A DNA stretch of 64,000 nucleotides from Vogesella indigofera (GCF_028548395.1 NZ_JAQQLA010000001.1:1-64000), one strand, 5' to 3'. Shown: positions 1 through 8,745, counted from the first letter of the stretch. The notes: a model not told the origin generated them from the letters alone. Translations and numbers: made by a program.

Positions 1-110
1 GGTGGCCATAGCGAGGTGGTCCCACGCCTTCCCATTCCGAACAGGACCGTGAAACGCCTTAGCGCCGATGATAGTGCAGATACCTGTGTGAAAGTAGGAC
101 ACCGCCAGAC
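1..110 (+). rRNA. rrf: 5S ribosomal RNA, 5' end cut by the window edge
   Basis: Contains the conserved betaproteobacterial 5S blocks (CCATAGCGAGGTGGTCCCAC near the start and GATACCTGTGTGAAAGTAGG near the end). The 3' strand CCGCCAGAC would pair with a 5' GTCTGGTGG of which only the last bases are inside the window, so a few 5' bases are missing. It is the last gene of an rRNA operon running into the window. Confidence 0.95.
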
Positions 111-120
111 GCCCCATAAA

Positions 121-150
121 CAAAGCCCAGCTCAACCGAGCTGGGCTTTG
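121..150 (+). terminator. rRNA operon terminator
   Basis: A perfect 13-bp stem (121-133 with 138-150) with loop AACC starts 11 bases after the 5S end; the descending arm ends in CTTTG and is followed by a T-rich TGCTTTGTGG. Position and strength fit the rrn terminator. Confidence 0.85.
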
Positions 151-486
151 TGCTTTGTGGGCGGCCAACGTAGCAGGTCTTGCTGCTGTCGTGCAATCCT
201 CCTGTCCTGAAGCCTCTCGTGCCTGCTGCGGTCAACCTTTGTCTGCCTTCCTGCTTCTCATCGACTCGTTTTGCCAAGTGACCCACCGTTATTCGACCCA
301 TACGACCCAATTCAACCCTTTTGTCATTAGTTGTGTTGAAACCGCAAGATCGAATGAATCTTTTTGTGGAAAACTAGTCTACTGACACTGGTTTGAATAA
401 CTAAAGTCAACACGAACGGTTTGCTGTACGGTGTGGGGTGCCTTGCGCCCGTGCAGTTGCGGTGTTGTCTGCCACGAGGAGAAAAA
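151..486. other. Non-coding gap between rRNA operon and antiporter gene
   Basis: No credible gene. It holds two imperfect copies of the window's 12-mer repeat (GCGGCCAACGTA at 161-172, GCGGTCAACCTT at 228-239). The second half is AT-richer and probably carries the promoter of the next gene, but no convincing -35/-10 pair could be fixed by eye. Confidence 0.5.
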
Positions 487-1881
487 GTGTCCCGTCTGAT
501 TGCCTTGTTGCTGCTGTGCGGTACGCCATTGCTGGCCCATGCGGCCACGCTGGATGGCGCCAGCCTGAGCCTGTTGTGGGGCGTTCCCTTTGCCGGCCTC
601 CTGCTGTCGATCGCCTTGTTTCCGATCGTGGCGCCGGAGTTCTGGCACCATCACTTTGGCAAGATCACTACCGGCTGGACCTTGTTGTTCCTGTTGCCCT
701 TTACGCTGAATTTTGGTGGCGCCACTGCCGCCGGGCTGGTGCTGCATGCCATGCTGGCCGAGTTCATCCCCTTCGTGGTGCTGCTGTTTGCGCTGTACAC
801 GGTGTCCGGTGGCATTTTGGTGGCCGGCAATCTGCACGGCTCGCCGGCGCTGAATACCGGCCTGCTAGCGTTGGGAACGGCTCTGGCATCAATCATGGGC
901 ACTACCGGGGCGGCGATGCTGCTGATCCGGCCGTTGATCAAGGCCAACGACAACCGCCGTCACAATGTCCATGTGGTGGTGTTCTTCATTTTCCTGGTGG
1001 CGAACATCGGCGGCGGCCTGACGCCGCTGGGGGATCCGCCACTGTTCCTCGGTTTTTTGAAGGGTGTCGATTTCGGCTGGACCCTGCAGGCCATGGCGTT
1101 GCCGGTGCTGCTGATGGCGGTAACGTTGCTGCTTATTTTTTATGTGATCGACAGCTATCTGTTCCGGAAAGAAGGTGTGTTGCAACGTGACCGGACGCCG
1201 GACTCGCCGATCCGTATCAGTGGCTTGCAGAACCTGCCGTTGCTGGGTGCGGTGATTGCCGCGGTGCTGCTGTCCGGCATCTGGAAACCGGGCGTGGTCT
1301 TCGACGTGCTGGGCACGCCGCTGGCGTTGCAGAACCTGGTGCGTGACCTGCTGCTGCTGGCGATTGCCGGGCTGTCGCTGTGGCTGACGCCGAAAGCCAT
1401 TCGCGAGGGCAACGAATTCAACTGGGATCCGATGCTGGAAGTGGCCAAGCTGTTCGCCGGTATCTTCATTACCATCGGGCCGGTGCTGGCGGTACTGCAG
1501 GCTGGCGAGAGGGGTGCGCTGACCGCGCTGGTGCAGCTGGTGACCACGCCGCAAGGCACGCCGGACAATGTGATGTACTTCTGGCTGACCGGCGTGCTGT
1601 CCAGTTTCCTCGACAACGCGCCGACCTATCTGGTGTTCTTTAATCTGGCATCGGGCGATGCGGCCACGCTGATGGGGCCGCTGGCGCCTACGCTGCTGGC
1701 GATCTCGATGGGGGCCGTGTTCATGGGCGCGTGCACCTATATCGGCAACGCGCCCAACTTCATGGTCAAGGCCATCGCCCAGCAGCGCGGTATCGCGATG
1801 CCCAGCTTCTTCGGCTACATGGCCTGGTCGTTCGGCATCCTGCTGCCGCTGTTCCTGCTGCTGACGCTGATCGTGCTGTAA
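487..1881 (+). CDS. Sodium:proton antiporter-like membrane transporter (CitMHS_2 type)
   Basis: 464-residue polytopic inner-membrane protein, very hydrophobic throughout, starting with a signal-like stretch MSRLIALLLLCGTPLLAHA. The repeated WHHHFGK and GDPPLFLGFLKG motifs and the overall layout match the ion-transporter superfamily group annotated as sodium:proton antiporters (Pfam CitMHS_2), common in Neisseriales. The GTG at 487 is chosen because AGGAG lies 5 bases upstream; an in-frame TTG at 421 would add 22 non-conserved residues. It is monocistronic, ending in a terminator. Substrate (Na+/H+ or an organic anion) is inferred only from family annotation. Confidence 0.8.
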   Translation: MSRLIALLLLCGTPLLAHAATLDGASLSLLWGVPFAGLLLSIALFPIVAPEFWHHHFGKITTGWTLLFLLPFTLNFGGATAAGLVLHAMLAEFIPFVVLLFALYTVSGGILVAGNLHGSPALNTGLLALGTALASIMGTTGAAMLLIRPLIKANDNRRHNVHVVVFFIFLVANIGGGLTPLGDPPLFLGFLKGVDFGWTLQAMALPVLLMAVTLLLIFYVIDSYLFRKEGVLQRDRTPDSPIRISGLQNLPLLGAVIAAVLLSGIWKPGVVFDVLGTPLALQNLVRDLLLLAIAGLSLWLTPKAIREGNEFNWDPMLEVAKLFAGIFITIGPVLAVLQAGERGALTALVQLVTTPQGTPDNVMYFWLTGVLSSFLDNAPTYLVFFNLASGDAATLMGPLAPTLLAISMGAVFMGACTYIGNAPNFMVKAIAQQRGIAMPSFFGYMAWSFGILLPLFLLLTLIVL

Positions 1882-1902
1882 TTCACCGCCTTGCGGTATC
1901 AG

Positions 1903-1928
1903 GGCTGCCCCTTGTGGCAGCCTTTTTT
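1903..1928 (+). terminator. Rho-independent terminator of the antiporter gene
   Basis: GGCTGCC (1903-1909), 6-base loop, GGCAGCC (1916-1922), then six T. It lies 22 bases after the stop codon. Confidence 0.85.
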
Positions 1929-1976
1929 GCTTGAAATCCGGTATCCTTGCTGTTTTTCCGTTTTCGCGATTCTGTC

Positions 1977-3356
1977 ATGCACATCCATATTCTCGGCATC
2001 TGCGGCACCTTCATGGGCGGCATCGCCGCCATCGCCAAGGCCGCCGGCCACAAGGTTACCGGCTGCGACGCCAACGTCTATCCGCCGATGAGCACCCAGC
2101 TGGAAGCCATGGGCATCGAGCTGATGCAGGGCTTTGGCGCCGAACAGGCGGATATCGGCGCCGACGTGTTCGTGATCGGCAACGTGGTGACGCGCGGCAA
2201 GGCGCTGATGGAAGAGATCATGAATCGCGGCCTGCCGTACATCTCCGGCCCGCAGTGGCTGGCCGAGAACGTGCTGCACGACAAATGGGTGCTGGCGGTG
2301 GCCGGTACCCACGGCAAGACCAGCACCACCTCGATGCTGGCGTGGATTCTGCAGGATGCCGGTTTGGAACCGGGCTTCCTGATCGGCGGCATCCCGGAAA
2401 ACTTCGGCATCTCCGCACGCCTGCCGGGCACGCCGCGCCAGGACGCGGCCAGCACCAGCCCGTTCTTCGTGATCGAGGCCGACGAGTACGACACCGCCTT
2501 CTTCGACAAGCGCAGCAAGTTCGTGCACTACCATCCGCGCACCGCGGTGCTGAACAACCTGGAGTTCGACCACGCCGACATCTTTGCCGACCTGGCCGCC
2601 ATCGAAACCCAGTTCCACCACCTGGTGCGCACCGTGCCAGGCAATGGCCTAGTGGTGAGCAATGGTCGCGAGGCCAGCCTGCAGCGCGTGCTGGAACGCG
2701 GCTGCTGGACGCCGGTGGAACAGTTCGGCAGCGATGCCGGCTGGCAGGCCGGCACGGCGGCGGCCGATGGCCGCTTCGACGTGCTGCTGCACGGCGAGAC
2801 GCTGGGTCGCGTGCAGTGGGAGGTGCCGGGCGAGCATAACCGCCTGAACGCGGTGGCGGCGATTGCCGCCGCGCGCCACGTCGGCGTGACGCCGGCAGTG
2901 GCCATCGACGCGCTGTCGCGCTTCAAGAGCGTGAAGCGGCGCATGGAAGTGAAGGGCACCGTGCGCGGTGTCACCGTGTACGACGACTTTGCCCACCATC
3001 CCACCGCCATCACCACCACCATCGCCGGCCTGCGCCACAAGGTTGGCCGCAACAGCCGCATCCTGGCGGTGCTGGAGCCGCGCTCCAACACCATGAAACT
3101 GGGCACCATGAAGGCGGCGCTGCCGGGCTCGCTGGCCGACGCCGACGAGGTATTCTGTTACGGTGCGGCCGACCTGGGCTGGAGCGTGGCCGAGGCGATG
3201 GCGCCGCTGGGCGCCAAGGCGCGCTGCTTCGACGACATCGACGCGCTGGTGGCCGCCATCGTCGCCGAGGCGCACGACGGCGACCAACTGCTGGTGATGA
3301 GCAACGGCGGTTTCGGTGGTATCCACGGCAAGCTGTTGAGCGCGCTGGCGGGCTGA
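1977..3356 (+). CDS. mpl: UDP-N-acetylmuramate:L-alanyl-gamma-D-glutamyl-meso-diaminopimelate ligase
   Basis: 459-residue Mur-ligase family enzyme that re-attaches recycled murein tripeptide to UDP-MurNAc in the cytoplasm (peptidoglycan recycling). The N-terminus HIHILGICGTFMGG is the Mpl/MurC Rossmann signature, the ATP loop GTHGKTST lies near residue 110, and a typical central domain (EADEYDTAFFDKRSKF) and C-terminal ligase domain (YDDFAHHPTAI, EPRSNTMKLG) follow. ATG 1977 is chosen because the family motif begins immediately; the frame is open 10 codons further upstream. Full length. One exact copy of the 12-mer repeat is inside the coding sequence, encoding KVGR. Confidence 0.96.
   Translation: MHIHILGICGTFMGGIAAIAKAAGHKVTGCDANVYPPMSTQLEAMGIELMQGFGAEQADIGADVFVIGNVVTRGKALMEEIMNRGLPYISGPQWLAENVLHDKWVLAVAGTHGKTSTTSMLAWILQDAGLEPGFLIGGIPENFGISARLPGTPRQDAASTSPFFVIEADEYDTAFFDKRSKFVHYHPRTAVLNNLEFDHADIFADLAAIETQFHHLVRTVPGNGLVVSNGREASLQRVLERGCWTPVEQFGSDAGWQAGTAAADGRFDVLLHGETLGRVQWEVPGEHNRLNAVAAIAAARHVGVTPAVAIDALSRFKSVKRRMEVKGTVRGVTVYDDFAHHPTAITTTIAGLRHKVGRNSRILAVLEPRSNTMKLGTMKAALPGSLADADEVFCYGAADLGWSVAEAMAPLGAKARCFDDIDALVAAIVAEAHDGDQLLVMSNGGFGGIHGKLLSALAG
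3039..3050 (-). repeat. 12-mer uptake-like repeat, inside mpl
   Basis: Exact copy, read here as AAGGTTGGCCGC; one of the four copies that lie in coding sequence (encodes Lys-Val-Gly-Arg). Confidence 0.85.
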
Positions 3357-3377
3357 GGCGCCTCGCGGACCGCCACC

Positions 3378-3405
3378 ACGCCAGACTGCGGTCTGGCGTT
3401 TTTTT
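3378..3405 (+). terminator. Terminator of mpl
   Basis: 9-bp stem ACGCCAGAC / GTCTGGCGT with TGCG loop, followed by seven T. It touches the stop codon of the convergent diguanylate cyclase gene. Confidence 0.88.
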
Positions 3406-5272
3406 ATGGTGCGATGCTTTCCACGCAATTGCGGCCGTTGGCCTTGGCGCGATACAGCGCCTTGTCGGCCAGCTTCAGCAGCTCGGACAGGTCGTGCGCG
3501 TGGCCGTTGCGGCTGGCGACGACGCCGGCGGAGAAGGTCAGCTGCAGTTGCTGGCCGTCGGTGTGGAACGACTGCGCGGCGATGCCGTTGCGCAGCACAT
3601 CGACGATGGCGTGCGCCTCGCCCAGCGAGGTGTCCGGCAGCAGCAGCGCAAACTCCTCGCCGCCCATGCGTCCGGCCATGGCGCTGTCCGGCAGCGCTGC
3701 GCGCAGGTTGCTGGCAAAGTGTTGCAGCGCGGCATCACCGGCGGCGTGGCCGTAGCGGTCGTTGATGTTCTTGAAGTGATCGAGGTCGATCAGCGCCACG
3801 GCAACAGTATCGTCGGCCAGCCGTGCGCGCTCCAGCGCCTTGCCGGCGAAGGACAGGAAGTGACGGCGGTTGGCCAGCCCGGTAAGGTCGTCCAGCGTGG
3901 CGCGCTGGTACAGCTCGTGCTGGGTGGCCTGCAGCTGTGCCAGTGCGCGTTCGGTGGCCTGCTTCTCGTCCTGCAGCCGCTGGGCGTGGGCGATGCGCTC
4001 GGTGATGTCGATCAGGCTGACGGCGATGGCGTGGCGTTCGCGGAATTGCAGGTAACGCATCGAGGTCATGCTCCAGCAGACCTTGTGGTTGTGGTTGTTG
4101 AGTTGCGCTTCGCGGTCGGTGACGATCTGCTGCTCCTGCAGCACCGCCAGCAGCTCCTCGCAGCGCTGCGGATTGTGGAACAGCGCCGGCAGCGTCTGCC
4201 GCTGCAGCATCTGCCGCGACATGCCCAGCATGCGCGCGGCGGCATCGTTGCTGGTGAGGATGGACAGCTCGCTGGCGTCGACGATCAGCACGCCGACCTG
4301 CACCGTTTCGATCAGCGTCTGCTGGTCGCGCTGCTCGTCGATCAGGGTGCGCATCTTTTCGCGCAGGCTGCTGTTGGTCAGCGCCAGCAGCTGCTGCGCG
4401 TGGTTGAACTGACTGCTGCTGTGTTCGACATGCAGCAGGATCTGGCTGATGCGCCACATCAGCAGCAACAGCAGGCAGCTAAGCACCAGTGCGACACCGA
4501 GCAGGCTCAGCGCGAACAGGTTGAAGCTGCGGATGATCTGGCTGCTGCGGTAGTTGGCCGCCAGCAGCAGCGGCACCTGGCTCAGACGGGTGGTGGCGAC
4601 CTGGGTCAGGTTGTGGCCGTTGAAATCCATGCTGCCATTGCTGGCCAGCACGCTGCCGTTGATGTCGAGTACGGCGTAGGCGGGGTGATCCAGCAGCTGT
4701 TCCGGGTCCAGCAGCTCGCTGACGCGCAGGAAGCCGGTGAGTGCGCTGTGACAGCGCTCCAGGTCGCACAAGGGCAGCACCACTTGCAGCAGCTCGCTGT
4801 TGCCTGGCCGTTTGTCGATCACCGGCAGCGGCAGCACGGTCAGCGCCGGATGTACCGCCGGGCTTTGCAGCCATTGCCGCACTTGCTGCACGGCCGCTGC
4901 GCTCAGCGGCTGCTGCTGCCCGCGCAGCTGCTGTTGCTGGCTGGCGTCCACCAGCCACAGGCTGCCGCCCTGCAGCGGAAACAGCTGGGTGGCGTCGCGG
5001 GCCAGGCTGGGCTGGTCATTGGCGAACAGCTGCAATTCCTTGTACAGGTTGCGCAGCCGGTCATCGACCGCCGCGCTGGACAGGCGTAGCCATTCCGCCT
5101 GCTGTGTCTGTTGCTGAGCGCTGAGCAACGACTGGCGCTGGCGCAGGCCCTCGATCACGCCGCCCCACATCACCGCCAGCACCAGCAGGGCCAGCACCCA
5201 CGACAGGCGTAGCAGGCGGCGGGCGCGCTGCGTTTCCGGTGCGTGCTGTTCTGACGGCAGGGTCGGCGTCAT
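3404..5272 (-). CDS. Membrane-bound diguanylate cyclase (periplasmic sensor, PAS, GGDEF)
   Basis: 622 residues. One transmembrane helix at about 20-41, a presumably periplasmic sensor region of roughly 200 residues, a second helix at about 247-271, a helical linker, a PAS-like region at about 330-440 and a C-terminal GGDEF domain with intact GGEEF near 535. It should make cyclic di-GMP at the inner membrane. The residues at the usual RxxD inhibitory position before GGEEF read PDSA, so the product-inhibition site is absent. Its ATG overlaps the stop of the upstream gene as ATGA, indicating translational coupling with the putative c-di-GMP receptor. The open frame extends 78 codons upstream but those residues are low-complexity antisense-like sequence. 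Confidence 0.88.
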   Translation of the reverse strand: MTPTLPSEQHAPETQRARRLLRLSWVLALLVLAVMWGGVIEGLRQRQSLLSAQQQTQQAEWLRLSSAAVDDRLRNLYKELQLFANDQPSLARDATQLFPLQGGSLWLVDASQQQQLRGQQQPLSAAAVQQVRQWLQSPAVHPALTVLPLPVIDKRPGNSELLQVVLPLCDLERCHSALTGFLRVSELLDPEQLLDHPAYAVLDINGSVLASNGSMDFNGHNLTQVATTRLSQVPLLLAANYRSSQIIRSFNLFALSLLGVALVLSCLLLLLMWRISQILLHVEHSSSQFNHAQQLLALTNSSLREKMRTLIDEQRDQQTLIETVQVGVLIVDASELSILTSNDAAARMLGMSRQMLQRQTLPALFHNPQRCEELLAVLQEQQIVTDREAQLNNHNHKVCWSMTSMRYLQFRERHAIAVSLIDITERIAHAQRLQDEKQATERALAQLQATQHELYQRATLDDLTGLANRRHFLSFAGKALERARLADDTVAVALIDLDHFKNINDRYGHAAGDAALQHFASNLRAALPDSAMAGRMGGEEFALLLPDTSLGEAHAIVDVLRNGIAAQSFHTDGQQLQLTFSAGVVASRNGHAHDLSELLKLADKALYRAKANGRNCVESIAP

Positions 5273-5781
5273 GTCTTGCCCTTGCCGATGTGCTGACGAT
5301 GCTGCTGGAACACCCAGCGCTCCCAGCGGCGGGTGTCGTTGTCGTGGCGCAGCGGCTGCAGCCGGGCCAGGTGCTGGTAGCCGTCGGGGCCGGCCAGGCT
5401 GGATTCGATGGTCACGCACAGGTACAGCGGGCAGCCGGACGGTGCGTGCGGATGCAGCTGCAGCAGGCCACTGTCGCCGACGCTGGCGGCCAGTTCGTCC
5501 TGCCACACCACCGCCTCCAGTCCGATGCGGCAGGGGCGGGGTGGCGGCAGTTGCGGATAGCGCGCCAGCAGACCCAGTTCCAGCACGAAGTCGAGCTTGG
5601 CTTCCAGCCGTTGCAGCAACGGGCTGCCGTCACTGTCCTGGTCCAGCGGCGCGGCGAGCACCGCCAGCGCCAGGCCGGTTTCCAGCTGCGCGGCGTGGCT
5701 GGTGGCCGCGTCCGGCGCCGGGTGGAAGCGCAGCGGAAAACAGCTGTCAAAGTAGACGGTGTCCAGTTCGGGCAGTGGCAT
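5269..5781 (-). CDS. Probable PilZ-type cyclic di-GMP receptor
   Basis: 170-residue soluble protein. The pattern (N-terminal beta-rich segment, leucine-rich helical stretch LEAKLDFVLELGLLARY, then IGLEAVVWQ...VTIESS) resembles atypical PilZ proteins in Neisseriales and Xanthomonas that lack the classic RxxxR motif; that assignment is by impression, not by a search. The context supports it: it is ATGA-coupled to a diguanylate cyclase. No Shine-Dalgarno sequence precedes the ATG; instead an uptake-like 12-mer sits two bases before it, in the 17-base space after serB. Confidence 0.6.
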   Translation of the reverse strand: MPLPELDTVYFDSCFPLRFHPAPDAATSHAAQLETGLALAVLAAPLDQDSDGSPLLQRLEAKLDFVLELGLLARYPQLPPPRPCRIGLEAVVWQDELAASVGDSGLLQLHPHAPSGCPLYLCVTIESSLAGPDGYQHLARLQPLRHDNDTRRWERWVFQQHRQHIGKGKT

Positions 5782-5783
5782 AC

Positions 5784-5795
5784 AAGGTTGGCCGC
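5784..5795 (-). repeat. 12-mer uptake-like repeat between serB and the PilZ-type gene
   Basis: Exact copy filling most of the 17-base spacer between the serB stop and the next start codon, exactly where a ribosome-binding site would be expected. Confidence 0.85.
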
Positions 5796-5798
5796 AGG

Positions 5799-6647
5799 CT
5801 ACAGGAACAGGTGGCGGATGCCATCCAGTCCGACGTGGTTGAGGGTGTAGCGGGCCTGGGCGCGCACCACCGGCTTGGCGTGGGTGGCGACGCCGACACC
5901 GGCCTCGGCCAGCATCAGCAGATCGTTGGCGCCGTCGCCCATGGCGATTACCTGCTCGGCGCGCAGGCCCAGTGCCTCGCGCTGCGCGATCAGCAGGCGG
6001 CGCTTGGCGGCGCCGTCGACGATATCGCCGATGACGCGGCCGGTGAGCTTGCCGTCGATAATTTCCAGCTGGTTGGCGTGGCAGTAGTCGAGGTTCAGCT
6101 CCGCCTTCAGCCGTTCGGTGAAGTAGGTGAAGCCGCCGGAAAGCAGCATGAATTTCACGCCGTGCTCACGACAGGCAGTCAGCAGCTCGCGGGCGCCGGC
6201 CATCAGCTGCAGGCGCTCATCGTAGACGCGGGCCAGCGCCGCTTCCGGCAGCCCGGCCAGCAGCGCGACGCGCGCTTTCAGCGATTCGGTAAAGTCCAGC
6301 TCGCCGCGCATCGAGCGCTCGGTAATCGCCGCCACTTGCGGTTTCAGCCCCTGCATGTCGGCGATCTCGTCGATGCACTCGATGGTGATCAGCGTTGAAT
6401 CCATGTCCGATACCAGCAGCCCGAAATCGGCAAAGCGGCGTGCGCGGTCGACATAGTTGGCATCCACGCTCAGGCGTTCGGCGCGCGCCAGCACCAGCTC
6501 GCGGCGGGCGGGGTCGACATCGTCGAGACGCACCACGTTGGCCGCAACGCTGCGGCTGTCGCTGGCGCCGGACAGGGCGGCCAGCTCGGTGAGGCGGGCT
6601 TGGTCGAGGGTGGGGGCTTGTAATACCAGAGTCTGTGGCGTGCTCAT
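5799..6647 (-). CDS. serB: Phosphoserine phosphatase
   Basis: 282-residue HAD-superfamily enzyme for the last step of serine biosynthesis. The catalytic motif DMDST lies near residue 82, the second motif LSGG is in the middle and GDGANDLLML is the third. The N-terminal 75 residues form the ACT-like regulatory region typical of SerB. Full length; ATG 6647 opens directly into the family N-terminus. First gene of a short minus-strand run with the PilZ-type and diguanylate cyclase genes. Confidence 0.95.
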   Translation of the reverse strand: MSTPQTLVLQAPTLDQARLTELAALSGASDSRSVAANVVRLDDVDPARRELVLARAERLSVDANYVDRARRFADFGLLVSDMDSTLITIECIDEIADMQGLKPQVAAITERSMRGELDFTESLKARVALLAGLPEAALARVYDERLQLMAGARELLTACREHGVKFMLLSGGFTYFTERLKAELNLDYCHANQLEIIDGKLTGRVIGDIVDGAAKRRLLIAQREALGLRAEQVIAMGDGANDLLMLAEAGVGVATHAKPVVRAQARYTLNHVGLDGIRHLFL

Positions 6648-6693
6648 GCGTGGGCAGGGATCAAGAGTGAACAGTGCTGACGATTATGCCATG

Positions 6694-7149
6694 TCACAGC
6701 CGATACTGGCGTTTGATCAGCGCGTCCAGCGCCAGCCGGCCGGGGCCGCAGGCCAGTAGCGTAAACAGCATCAGCCCCCACTGGTAGTGGAAGTCGAGCG
6801 CGCTGCCTTCCAGCGCCGGATAGCTGATCACCGCCACCGCGTTGAGCACGAACAGGCCCAGCGCGGCGAAGCGGCCGGCCAGCCCCAGTGCCAGCAGCAC
6901 CGGCAGCACTAGCTCGCCGCCGGTGCCCAGCCATGCGGCCAACGTTGGCGGCAGCAGAGGCACCGCGTACTCCTCGTGGAACAGGAACAGCGTGCTGTCC
7001 CAGTCTTCGATCTTGGTCAGCCCGGACCTGAAGAACACCCACGCCAGCCACAGGCGCAGTGCCAGCAGAGCGAGGTCCTGCAGTGGCGGCGCCAGTGGCG
7101 TGATCACGCGGCTGGATTGGCGCAGCAGGCAGGCGATGGGCGAGTTCAT
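6694..7149 (-). CDS. DoxX-family membrane protein of the bufferin-type cluster
   Basis: 151 residues with four hydrophobic helices (LALLALRLWLAWVFF..., ELVLPVLLALGL..., ALGLFVLNAVAVISY, GLMLFTLLACGPG), the DoxX/DoxD layout. Its start codon overlaps the stop of the upstream DUF2063 gene as ATGA, making it the last gene of the four-gene operon. DoxX proteins commonly close DUF692-DUF2063 clusters; their role there is not settled. An imperfect 12-mer (GCGGCCAACGTT, 6935-6946) is inside the gene. Confidence 0.85.
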   Translation of the reverse strand: MNSPIACLLRQSSRVITPLAPPLQDLALLALRLWLAWVFFRSGLTKIEDWDSTLFLFHEEYAVPLLPPTLAAWLGTGGELVLPVLLALGLAGRFAALGLFVLNAVAVISYPALEGSALDFHYQWGLMLFTLLACGPGRLALDALIKRQYRL

Positions 7150-7898
7150 GGCGGCTTTCCTTGTGCTTGTGCAAACCAGCCGTGCTGCAGGCCGGTCTGC
7201 AGGGTGTGTTGCAGCGCGAAGTCTGGCGCCAGCGCCAGCGCGGCGGCGGTGGCCTCGTCCAGCGTGGCGCCCCGTTGCAGGCGGGACAGGAACTCGGTGG
7301 GCGCGTCGTCCACACGGCGCAGCTGCATCTGGCCGTGCTCGCGCCACAGCAGCAGGTTTTCCGCCTGCGCCAGCGTGAACGGCTGCCGTGTCGCGCCCGG
7401 CTGGTGGTAGGCGTGAATCGCCGACAGCGCCCACGGCGAGCGCAACAGGCTCAGCGAGGCATCCAGCGGCAGGTGCAGTTCGCTCCATTGCGCAGGCGAT
7501 AGCGCGGCGAGGGTGGCGACCTCCAGGCGCGCGCTGTCGGGGGCGTAATAGCCGCGATGCAGCGCCCACTCCATGCGCGCCACATCCGGCAGGTAGGGCC
7601 ATTCGGCGGTGGGCGCAAAGCCTGCGATGAAGTCGGCGAAGCCGGCGCCGTAGCGGTGTAGGTTACCGCTGTGCGACGGCGTGGCGCGCACGAATTCGCG
7701 GCTCAGCGCGCCGAAGAATGCCGCGCCCAGCAGCTGCTGCACGATGGGGTAGACGAGGGCGAGCATCTCCATCAGCCCGACGCGGTAGTTGTTGCGGTAC
7801 ACCGCCAGCGCATGGGCCGGCAGCGTGGCGTGCGGCTGCCACTGCGGCGCGGTGATGGCGTCCAGCAGTTCATGCTGCCAGCGTTGTGCGTCAGTCAT
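7146..7898 (-). CDS. bufC: DUF2063 (HvfC/BufC-like) RiPP modification partner
   Basis: 250 residues. The N-terminus (LPAHALAVYRNNYRVGLMEMLALVYPIVQQLLG) is the signature of the DUF2063 putative DNA-binding domain family, now known as the partner (BufC, HvfC, MbnC-like) that presents the precursor peptide to a DUF692 oxidase. It overlaps the end of the DUF692 gene by 8 bases and the DoxX gene by 4, so translation is coupled along the operon. The older DNA-binding label comes from the fold name only. Confidence 0.88.
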   Translation of the reverse strand: MTDAQRWQHELLDAITAPQWQPHATLPAHALAVYRNNYRVGLMEMLALVYPIVQQLLGAAFFGALSREFVRATPSHSGNLHRYGAGFADFIAGFAPTAEWPYLPDVARMEWALHRGYYAPDSARLEVATLAALSPAQWSELHLPLDASLSLLRSPWALSAIHAYHQPGATRQPFTLAQAENLLLWREHGQMQLRRVDDAPTEFLSRLQRGATLDEATAAALALAPDFALQHTLQTGLQHGWFAQAQGKPP

Positions 7899-8745
7899 CG
7901 CGCGCTCCCCGGCCGGCGGTGTCGAGCATGTGCTGTGCCGTGGCCGCCTCTGCCAGTAGCGTGTCCAGCGGCGGAATGTCGCTGTCCCACTCGATCAGAG
8001 TTGGCCGCGGCCCGAAGCGAGCGATCACCGCGCGGTACAGTTGCCACACCGCCGGCGCTACCGGCCGGCTGTGGGTGTCGACCAGCAGGCGGCTGCCGTC
8101 GTCGAAGCGGCGTTCGCTGTGGCCGGCGAGGTGGATCTCGCCGATGGCGGCGGCCGGCAGCGCGTCGAGGAAGGCGTCGACATCCAGCCCGAGGTTGATG
8201 TGGTTGACGTACAGGTTGTTGACGTCGAGCAGGATGCCGCAGCCGGTGCGCTGCACCAGCTCGGCCAGGAATTCGGCCTCGCTCATCTCGTTGCCCGGAA
8301 ACTGCAGGTAGCTGGACAGGTTTTCCAGCAGCAGCGGGCGGCCGATGGCGTCCTGGGCTTCGGCCACGTTGGCCGCCACCTGCACCAGCATGGCGCGGGT
8401 GTAGGGAATCGGCAGCAGGTCGTTGGCGAAGCGGTAGTCGGCATCGTGGTTGAACGACAGGTGCTCCGACACTGCGGCCGCTGGCACCTGCGCCAGTAGC
8501 CGCTGCAGCGAGGCCAGGTGCTGCGGATCGGGACGTGCGGCGGAACCCAGCCCCAGACCGACGCCGTGCAGCGACAGCGGATAGCTTGCGGCCAAGCTTT
8601 GCAGCATCGCCAGCGGCTGGCCGCCGTCAAAGAAGTTCTCGCTGTGCAACTCGATCCAGCCCAAGGCGGGCAGGCTGTCCAGAACCTGGCGGTAGTGCGG
8701 CTGGCGCAGGCCGATGCCGGCACAGACAGGAAGCGGGGTGCTCAT
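7891..8745 (-). CDS. bufB: DUF692 multinuclear non-heme iron oxidase (HvfB/BufB-like)
   Basis: 284 residues, TIM-barrel DUF692 family (MbnB/TglH/BufB). Metal-ligand motifs seen: ELHSENFF near the N-terminus, SEHLSF, LLENLSSYLQF, LLDVNNLYVN, GEIHLAGH, DTHSRPV and LIEWDSDIP at the C-terminus, all in family order. These enzymes oxidise cysteines of a small precursor peptide to heterocycles. The precursor gene is directly upstream, separated by a terminator-like hairpin; the partner gene directly downstream overlaps by 8 bases. ATG 8745 gives the expected short N-terminus (GIGLRQPHY). Confidence 0.92.
   Translation of the reverse strand: MSTPLPVCAGIGLRQPHYRQVLDSLPALGWIELHSENFFDGGQPLAMLQSLAASYPLSLHGVGLGLGSAARPDPQHLASLQRLLAQVPAAAVSEHLSFNHDADYRFANDLLPIPYTRAMLVQVAANVAEAQDAIGRPLLLENLSSYLQFPGNEMSEAEFLAELVQRTGCGILLDVNNLYVNHINLGLDVDAFLDALPAAAIGEIHLAGHSERRFDDGSRLLVDTHSRPVAPAVWQLYRAVIARFGPRPTLIEWDSDIPPLDTLLAEAATAQHMLDTAGRGARDD

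Noticed and set aside
228..239. Link between the 12-mer and the Pasteurellaceae uptake signal (AAGTGCGGT core)
   Set aside because: Only TGCGG and a following CA are shared; the longer consensus, including CCAACCTT, is different, so similarity is probably chance.
151..486. tRNA genes next to the rRNA operon
   Set aside because: No cloverleaf or CCA-ended candidates seen after the 5S gene.
3494..5089. Long plus-strand open frame opposite the diguanylate cyclase
   Set aside because: Gln/Val-rich shadow of a GC-rich gene on the minus strand.
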